A DNA stretch of 64,000 nt from Proteobacteria bacterium 005FR1. GTDB taxonomy: Bacteria > Pseudomonadota > Gammaproteobacteria > Pseudomonadales > Cellvibrionaceae. Under the pieces are notes generated by a model. It searched no databases. It saw only the letters and a program-made list of their open reading frames with translations, and had not been told where the DNA came from. Made by a program: the position numbers and the translations under genes. Position 1 is the first letter of the stretch; each line of letters begins with the position of its first letter. Location: positions 1,137,541 through 1,201,540 of the forward strand of contig WACF01000001.1 of the NCBI GenBank assembly GCA_026192395.1. The letters run 5' to 3'. Below are positions 58,427-64,000 of this stretch, piece after piece.

Positions 58427-58984
58427 CTATGGGATCTTTTTGGAAGCGGGCACCAGCGTCGCGACAAGCTCTGCCGTCTTCTTGCCCAGGTTGCGAAAAC
58501 GATGCGGTCGGCGCCGCTCGAAATGGAATCCGTCCCCCGCTTTGAGCAACTCCGACTCGCCTCCGATGGTGACCTCGAGACTGCCGGCGCTAATAAAGCC
58601 GATCATTTCGCCGTTGTTGATCAGAGGCTCTTCACCCGTATCGCTGCCCGGCGGGTAAATCTCATGGACGGTGCAAACCGCCTGGTCACCACCCTTGCCC
58701 TGAATCGATGCACGGGTAATTCCACTCTCAGACAAATTGCTGATGTCCTCGTGACGGAAGAACACCCGGATCTGCATGTCGAGATCCAACGCAAAAAACT
58801 CTGCGAGCGTCATGGGAACGCCATCCAGGACTTTTTGAAGGGAATTGATCGAAGGGCTGACTTGCCCGTGCTCAATCATGGAAATGGCGCTGTGGGGAAC
58901 ACCCGCACGCTTGGCCAGCTGCCGTTGCGACCAGCCGTTCAGTTTGCGTAGTACCAGCATCCGTGCGCCAACATCGCTGTTCAT
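58427..58984 (-). CDS. XRE-family regulator with C-terminal cupin
   Basis: This 185-residue repressor-type protein has a helix-turn-helix at about residues 8-62 (GWSQRQLAKRAGVPHSAISMIEHG). A cupin sensor domain at about 105-180 contains GEMIGFISAGSLEVTIGG and GDGFHFERRRPHRFRN. This PuuR-like layout usually binds a small metabolite and regulates nearby catabolic genes. It sits between fabY and fadB on the same strand, so it may govern one of them, but putrescine-type regulation is equally possible. Confidence 0.9.
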   Translation of the reverse strand: MNSDVGARMLVLRKLNGWSQRQLAKRAGVPHSAISMIEHGQVSPSINSLQKVLDGVPMTLAEFFALDLDMQIRVFFRHEDISNLSESGITRASIQGKGGDQAVCTVHEIYPPGSDTGEEPLINNGEMIGFISAGSLEVTIGGESELLKAGDGFHFERRRPHRFRNLGKKTAELVATLVPASKKIP

Positions 58985-59125
58985 GCCATCGCCCCGATCC
59001 AGTGAAACTCGTCCGAGCCAGCTCGAACCGAAGCGACACTATAAACAGCTGGGTCGCCCGAGTACAAGGCAAGTAAAGGCGACCCCGAGGACCGTAGTCC
59101 CGATATCCGAGATGGATGGGACGGC

Positions 59126-61033
59126 TTAGGTCATGTCATCGTAGGGATTGTCCAAGTCCAGCGAAACCGGTCGGGCGAAGCTCGGCATCTTGAGCTCCTT
59201 TTCGCCGATTTCGATGCCGCTCTCGTCGATCATGTTCTGGCCGAAGCGGTAAATGGTCCGCAGCTCACCGTTCTGCGCCGCGCCCTCGTAGGCGAGCGCC
59301 TGCTCGCGGGTTTGCTCGCGGCGGGACTGATAGTCGCTGAAGGCCTGTTTGCCATAGCGCTTTTCCAGCATGCGCTCGACAACTGCCGGGCTCAGCACCG
59401 TCGCCGTGGCATTGTTGCCGCCGAAGCCCTTGGAATTGAGGAAGGCCACCTCCGGCGTCCGCTCACGAAGATCCTGATCGCGGTTCGAAATTGCCAACCG
59501 CTCTGCATGCACGTCGTCGGCAACCGAGTCGATGGTCTTGATACCCGGCAAGAAACCATGCTTGAACACCCCCAGAGAGGTCATCAACTGGTCGGCACTG
59601 GCCGGACCAATGGAATGACCGAGGTAGGCTTTCACTGCGCCGACCGGCCAGTGCTCTATGCCAAAGGCTCTCGCCACCTGATCGAAAATCAGTGACTCAC
59701 TGACCCGGTTCTGCGGGGTACTGGAACCATGCGCCTGAATGAAGCTGCGCTCGCGAACAGCCTGTTCGCCGAGAATCGCCCGCGCACTCGCCAAAGCCTT
59801 TGCCAAGGTGATGTAGTTGCCGGGGCCCGGCGCCGATATGGACTTCTTGTAGCCGTCCGCGTTGATGAACACGTCGGAAACAGCGCCGTGAATATCCACG
59901 CCGAGTTCCATGGCGAGTTCATCATCCATCAGCAGCGCAAATTGGCTGGATTCACCGATGACGAAGCCGCAGTTCTGGCCGAAGGGACGGCTCGCGCGCC
60001 GGTGATCGACTTCTTCACGATTGTCCAGGCGACGCAGATTGGCTTCGCTGGCCAGTGCGCCCATGGCGTCGAAGCCGTCAATGATTTCTGGGGTAATCGG
60101 CGCTTCCGCACTACCCACCAGGACTACGCGGCGGCGACCACTCTGAATATCCTCGATGCCCTGGCGCAGCGTATAGAGGAAAGTGGCGCATGCGCCGACA
60201 GCGCTGCCGGTAACCCCGACACTGCCGAGCACATAGGCATTAATGAAATCTCCCGGCATGGTGCCGAGCCCCATGGCCAGATTCTTGGAGGACACCCGCC
60301 CTCCCTTCAGGCGCGACTGAAACATACCGAGGTTGCTGTATTCATCCGCCTGGGTAAGAACGCTTCCCGCGTAAACCCCGATCTCATCCGGACGAACACT
60401 GTCGACCACCTTTTCCCAGGCCATGCCGAGCGAGTGCAGCGCGTCAGAGGCACCGAGCAAAGTCATTTGCAGACCGCGGGGGTGGAAGCGAGATTCGTAA
60501 TAAGTGCTCGGGTTGAAGCCGGTGGGCAACTGACCGGCGGCCTGAACCGCCAAGGGGCGGAAGGAATCCACCTTCATCTCGACACTGTCGAGCACCTCAA
60601 CCCGCACTTCACCATTCGCCAATTCTTCCACACGCCAGCTGGCTGGGAGCGGTTCCGGAAGCTGCTTGCGCGTGGTTACGAAGCGGATCGTGCCGTCTTC
60701 TCCGCGCAGCTGCATGTTTTTGTGCCAGTGCACCGCATCCACATTGAAATGCTGCGGCTCGATTCGGCGCACGAGGGTGCCATTGCTGACGGTTTCCTTG
60801 TAAACGGCCGCCACTTGTTCGAAGCTGAAGCTCTTGCCTTCGGCATCTTTGAACTGCCCGCTCTCATGCCGAACCAAGCCCATCAGGGTGGCCAGGCCGA
60901 CGACCGTTTCATTGGCCATCTGAGCAGGCAGGCTTTCCAGCACCATTCGGCGGTAACCGTGGTGGAAGGAGCTACGGCCGGCGGCATTGAAGCCGCCGAA
61001 AGCAGTAATAACGGGCAGGCGCGTTCTTGACAT
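59126..61033 (-). CDS. fabY: Beta-ketoacyl-ACP synthase FabY
   Basis: This 635-residue ketosynthase closely resembles the Pseudomonas aeruginosa FabY family as I know it. It opens with SRTRLPVITAFGGFNAAGRS and contains FHPRGLQM and GPGNYITLAKA. FabY condenses acetyl-CoA with malonyl-ACP to start fatty-acid synthesis and replaces FabH in such bacteria. Cys282 (GACATFL) is the nucleophile, with His in AHGSSTP and His in LGHSIG completing the triad, and SKGFGGNN near the end. It is longer than FabB/FabF because of an N-terminal extension of about 180 residues. It is divergent from the AraC-type gene. Confidence 0.95.
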   Translation of the reverse strand: MSRTRLPVITAFGGFNAAGRSSFHHGYRRMVLESLPAQMANETVVGLATLMGLVRHESGQFKDAEGKSFSFEQVAAVYKETVSNGTLVRRIEPQHFNVDAVHWHKNMQLRGEDGTIRFVTTRKQLPEPLPASWRVEELANGEVRVEVLDSVEMKVDSFRPLAVQAAGQLPTGFNPSTYYESRFHPRGLQMTLLGASDALHSLGMAWEKVVDSVRPDEIGVYAGSVLTQADEYSNLGMFQSRLKGGRVSSKNLAMGLGTMPGDFINAYVLGSVGVTGSAVGACATFLYTLRQGIEDIQSGRRRVVLVGSAEAPITPEIIDGFDAMGALASEANLRRLDNREEVDHRRASRPFGQNCGFVIGESSQFALLMDDELAMELGVDIHGAVSDVFINADGYKKSISAPGPGNYITLAKALASARAILGEQAVRERSFIQAHGSSTPQNRVSESLIFDQVARAFGIEHWPVGAVKAYLGHSIGPASADQLMTSLGVFKHGFLPGIKTIDSVADDVHAERLAISNRDQDLRERTPEVAFLNSKGFGGNNATATVLSPAVVERMLEKRYGKQAFSDYQSRREQTREQALAYEGAAQNGELRTIYRFGQNMIDESGIEIGEKELKMPSFARPVSLDLDNPYDDMT

Positions 61034-61217
61034 GATCTGGCTCGGCTCTATAGAAACGGCGAAAAAGGGTCACCGACGGTGACGGAAGCCGGCTGGGCTC
61101 GCGCCGGCTTGAAGAAGATATGACCGGTAGTCTAGTCGCAGCCTAAAGATACTGCAGTGGCATTTCGGCAATATCATGTGGTATTTTGGCCACCCGTTCA
61201 CTCCTCGCGACAGAAGC

Positions 61218-62255
61218 ATGCCCTCGATGTCCACCTCCACGCCTCCTGAGAAAAGCTCCATACAGCATCGCATTCAGTTCCTGCTGATCGACGGAATGCT
61301 CTCGACCAGCGCCACCCTGCCCTCCGAGATGTTGCACGCGGCGCAAAGTGCGGCCGACGGGAAACGTCGTGGCGAGCACCAACTGGACATAAAAACGGTG
61401 GGTTTGAGCCGAAGGCCCATCGAAACCCGGGCCGGCTTTCCACTAACGCCGGACCTGACGGTGAAGCGCGCAGCGCCGGCGCAGATCATCTATGTGCCGG
61501 CATTGTGGCGTAATCCGCGAAGAATTCTTCGCAAGCACGGAGACGTTTTGGAATGGCTGAGGAAGGCTCACGCGACGGGCGCAACCATTGCAGGGGTGGG
61601 TACCGGCTGCTGCTTTCTTGCGGCGGCAGGCCTGCTGGACAACCGCCCTGCAACCACCCACTGGCACTACTTCGATCAGTTCGAAGAAGATTATCCGCAA
61701 GTCCATCTGAAAAGGGATTACTTCATTACTCAGGCAGATGAACTCTACTGCGCTGCCAGTGTTAACTCGCTTGCCGATTTGACGGTGCACTTCATCAAGC
61801 GGCTCTACAACGAATCGATCGCCCATCATGTGGAGCGACACTTCTCGCACGAAATCCGCCGCGCCTACGAGAGCATGCGCTACTTCGAAGGCAGCACCGA
61901 TCAGCACAGCGATGAGACGGTTCTGCAGATCCAGTCGTGGCTGCAGAGCAACTACCAGCAGGAGGTTCGTTTTGCCGAGCTCGCTGCTGAATTCGACATG
62001 AGCGTGCGATCCCTGAATCGCCGGTTCAAGCTGGCCACCGGCAAATCACCGCTTCGATACCTGCAGGAAACCCGAATGGGAATTGCCCGGGACCTGCTGA
62101 AGACCAGCAATCTTTCCATCAGCGAAATCGCTTACAGCGTGGGCTATCACGATCTCGGACACTTTTCGGAATTGTTCCGGAAGTCCTTTTCTGCCACACC
62201 GCACGATTACCGCACCACAGTGCGGGCCAAACTGTTCAGCATCCAGGGTCGGTAA
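61218..62255 (+). CDS. GlxA-type AraC-family transcriptional regulator
   Basis: This 345-residue regulator has an N-terminal DJ-1/PfpI-like amidotransferase-fold domain (about 15-190; IQFLLIDGMLS, then AGVGTGCCFLAAAGLLDNR). The cysteine pair GCC lies at the elbow. A C-terminal AraC DNA-binding domain follows (about 245-340), with EFDMSVRSLNRRFKLATG and SEIAYSVGYHDLGHFSELFRK. It probably senses a small metabolite and activates a catabolic operon. I start it at the ATG at 61218; an ATG 42 bases earlier is possible, and neither has a good ribosome binding site. It ends 5 bases from the convergent globin gene. Confidence 0.93.
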   Translation: MPSMSTSTPPEKSSIQHRIQFLLIDGMLSTSATLPSEMLHAAQSAADGKRRGEHQLDIKTVGLSRRPIETRAGFPLTPDLTVKRAAPAQIIYVPALWRNPRRILRKHGDVLEWLRKAHATGATIAGVGTGCCFLAAAGLLDNRPATTHWHYFDQFEEDYPQVHLKRDYFITQADELYCAASVNSLADLTVHFIKRLYNESIAHHVERHFSHEIRRAYESMRYFEGSTDQHSDETVLQIQSWLQSNYQQEVRFAELAAEFDMSVRSLNRRFKLATGKSPLRYLQETRMGIARDLLKTSNLSISEIAYSVGYHDLGHFSELFRKSFSATPHDYRTTVRAKLFSIQGR

Positions 62256-62260
62256 CCGGC

Positions 62261-63229
62261 TTAGCAGACCTCCTCCACTTCGTTCAGCTGCTCCAGTTCG
62301 TCGCGCGTTAGAAGCCTGGGCGGCTGGTAGTTCGCAGGCTTGCGCGCTATCACCGGCTGCTGTCCAGGGCAACGCACGACACACTCCGAAGGATGTTGTT
62401 TGACGATGGCAGACCGAAAAGCCTGGTCCACCTTTAGCCATCGCGCCTCGATTTGCATGCTCAACCCTTCGGCGCGAATCGCATTGCGCAGCAAAACCTC
62501 GCGAATGTCCGCCTGCTCATCTGTAACATGCATATGCATATGCGCCACTGCGGGACTTTCCCAACGGTATTCATCAGGACCGCCAAATGCGGCTACCATA
62601 AAGCGCGTCTGCTTCATCGCCAGCGAGGTTTGGCTCTTTCCATAGAAAAATACGCCGAGCCAGGGGTCATCGAACAGAGTCTGATAAAAGCGCAGATGAA
62701 CCCGGTGAATGGTATCTGAGCCTCCGACCTCATCGTATAGGGAGGCGTCCACCACCTGCAGTTCGTGCATGATGTCAGGGGCCTGCTCGATGTCTTCTTT
62801 GCCGGCAACCGCATTCTCCTCCACAGCACAGTCGAGCGAGGCACTGGGCTCCATCAGCGCAACCAGTTTTCCCAGGAGTTCTTTCCATTCTTCCTGCAGG
62901 AGCGGGTCCGAACCTTGAGGATCGACGTTCTCCACGGTCACCAGCAAGGCTTGCACGAGGGGCTGGTAATCAGCCGCGACAACGCCGTATCCTTCGTGCC
63001 GCTCTCCCACCTTTCTCAAAATGCCTGCCAGCTTTTCCAGCCCCTTTGCGTTGTTGATTGTGGCCAGCATCGCCCCCAACTTCCGCCGCCGCGCCTCTTC
63101 GGAATCAAACAGCCGTCGAGTATTGGGCGCACGCGCAAACAGTTCTTTAAAGAACTGTTTTGAAAACTGACCCATATGTTCACGTATGCGCGAAATGGAT
63201 GAGCGCACCGCGCTGATATCTTCACTCAT
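62261..63229 (-). CDS. Two-domain globin: haemoglobin-like plus truncated-haemoglobin-like
   Basis: In this 322-residue cytoplasmic protein residues 1-125 resemble the globin part of flavohaemoglobins and single-domain globins. SKQFFKELFARAPNTRRLF marks the B-C region, and the putative proximal His78 is in ERHEGYGV, followed by YQPLVQALL. Residues 170-280 resemble a truncated haemoglobin: HLRFYQTLFDDPWLGVFF, then QTRFMVAAFGGPDEYRW and a His-rich AHMHMHVTD (His230, 232, 234) at the proximal position. The C-terminal tail has three Cys residues. Oxygen or nitric-oxide binding and detoxification are inferred. No reductase domain is present, so a separate electron donor would be needed. Confidence 0.85.
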   Translation of the reverse strand: MSEDISAVRSSISRIREHMGQFSKQFFKELFARAPNTRRLFDSEEARRRKLGAMLATINNAKGLEKLAGILRKVGERHEGYGVVAADYQPLVQALLVTVENVDPQGSDPLLQEEWKELLGKLVALMEPSASLDCAVEENAVAGKEDIEQAPDIMHELQVVDASLYDEVGGSDTIHRVHLRFYQTLFDDPWLGVFFYGKSQTSLAMKQTRFMVAAFGGPDEYRWESPAVAHMHMHVTDEQADIREVLLRNAIRAEGLSMQIEARWLKVDQAFRSAIVKQHPSECVVRCPGQQPVIARKPANYQPPRLLTRDELEQLNEVEEVC

Positions 63230-63632
63230 GCAGTCCTCTCGAGTTGTTCTGATGGTCGCAGAGACTGAGATGATAGCAGGGCAACGTTATCGAGCCAGAC
63301 CTCGTCTCCACTCACTCGGGACGCCTCTCGCATTGGCCCAGGGAAGGTTTGATTGAACGTTGACCGGGCGAAATGAAAATCACGAATTGGTGAAAAAGCG
63401 CGTGGAAATTGCGCCGTTTTTCCTGGCTTATAGCGTCGCGAGCGCTTAGGAAAAACATCGAGAATATTTTGGACTATTGAAGTTTTCTCGTTGTAACTTG
63501 GATCCCGGCCTGCGCCGGGATGACGCAAAGGTGTGATCCGGGCTACCGTCGAAAAGCGAAGACGGTAGTCGGCGTGCAAGGAAGTATTGCAACCAGGAAG
63601 GAAAATTAGAGCGGGAGAAAAGCCCGGTGGCA
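63230..63632. other. Intergenic region with a degenerate ATTCC-type repeat
   Basis: I see no credible gene. A frame of 135 codons on the minus strand crosses the region, but it runs through repeat DNA and has no family resemblance. An element of the ATTCCGGC family is at 63499-63525 with the variant core ATCCCGGC...GCCGGGAT. An apparent decayed copy of the terminal tandem unit lies at about 63572-63629. Confidence 0.6.
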
Positions 63633-64000
63633 CAAGAGATTCTAGTTACCAAGGAATGAAATTGGCAGGACAAAATCGTCTGGAACGGCTTTGGGCAACG
63701 CCGCAGGGAGCTGGGCCGCAGTAGTCGTCAGAGCGCAAGAGATTCTGAAACTTAGGAGAGAAAATTGGAGCGGGACAAATTCGTCGGGAACGAATTTGGG
63801 CAGCGCCGAAGGCGCTGGGCCGCAGGCCCGAGGGCCACGGATGGCCCGAGTCCAACGAGACGTGTCTCGTTTCCCAACTGCCCTCGAAAAGGACAGTACT
63901 CGTCAGAGCGCAAGAGATTCTGAAACTTAGGAGAGAAAATTGGAGCGGGACAAATTCGTCGGGAACGAATTTGGGCAGCGCCGAGGGCGCTGGGCCGCAG
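63633..64000. repeat. Tandem array of about 90-bp hairpin-forming units (runs off the window)
   Basis: Three copies are visible: 63633-63721 (diverged), 63736-63825 and 63911-64000. The last two differ at essentially one base and are separated by an 85-base spacer. Each starts CAAGAGATTCT and ends CTGGGCCGCAG. Within the second copy AAATTCGT-CGGGA-ACGAATTT (63777-63797) and CAGCGCC-GAA-GGCGCTG (63801-63817) form hairpins. In the spacer GGGCCA-CGGA-TGGCCC (63832-63847) and AACGAGAC-GT-GTCTCGTT (63854-63871) form two more. GTCAGAGCG precedes the second and third copies, so the true unit may be larger. Confidence 0.9.

Noticed and set aside
63226..63633. Minus-strand open frame of 135 codons
   Set aside because: It passes through an ATTCC-type repeat, has no recognisable domain, and its composition is unlike neighbouring genes.
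63691..63930. Plus-strand open frame of 79 codons in the terminal repeat array
   Set aside because: The frame follows from the tandem repeat itself and ends within it; there is no ribosome binding site or plausible protein.

Overview
This window looks like an ordinary chromosomal segment of a free-living, GC-rich gammaproteobacterium, probably marine and near the Pseudomonadales/Cellvibrionales. The support is the syntenic block tig-clpP-clpX-lon-hupB-ppiD, a FabY-type ketoacyl synthase, the 180-kDa type NAD-glutamate dehydrogenase, fadBA, and an rlmL-rmf-pyrD neighbourhood. No rRNA, CRISPR array, prophage or complete insertion sequence was seen. The placement is inferred from gene content, not computed.

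Layout. 1-3.5 kb: a truncated acidic protein, a protein with two Rho-N/SAP-like modules, an unrecognised 450-residue protein and an alpha/beta hydrolase. 3.5-6.3 kb: an aldo/keto reductase, a secreted polyester hydrolase resembling PETase and cutinases, and an SDR. 6.4-12.7 kb: a minus-strand run encoding a quinone reductase, a two-pore-helix-type ion channel, a LolA-like periplasmic protein, two FtsX-type permeases, a LolD-like ATPase and an outer-membrane beta-barrel, which I read as a dedicated envelope export system. 12.8-18.1 kb: an atypical acyl-CoA dehydrogenase, a hybrid histidine kinase with two receivers, SlyX and a crotonase. 18.5-29.9 kb: housekeeping genes uvrB, rlmL, rmf, pyrD and gdhB. 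30.3-37.6 kb: a MoxR/Bat operon in which BatB and BatC are fused. 37.7-43.3 kb: oppABCDF. 43.5-53.3 kb: the proteostasis block plus hupB and a tRNA-Leu. 53.5-61.0 kb: lipid metabolism (a ManA-like cupin, fadA, fadB, an XRE-cupin regulator, fabY). 61.2-63.2 kb: a GlxA-type AraC regulator converging on a two-domain globin. 63.2-64.0 kb: non-coding DNA with a structured tandem repeat that runs off the window.

The intergenic DNA carries a family of inverted-repeat elements with core ATTCCGGC...GCCGGAAT in six copies. Two pairs are arranged head to head and edged by 7-bp tandem repeats. Regulatory signals that read clearly are a sigma32-type promoter for lon, a consensus sigma70 promoter for hupB and several intrinsic terminators.

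The observations most worth pursuing are the PETase-like hydrolase, the LolA/FtsX/LolD/beta-barrel operon, the globin-truncated globin fusion, the terminal hairpin-rich repeat array, and an untranslated stretch of about 290 nt between hupB and its terminator that may be a small RNA.
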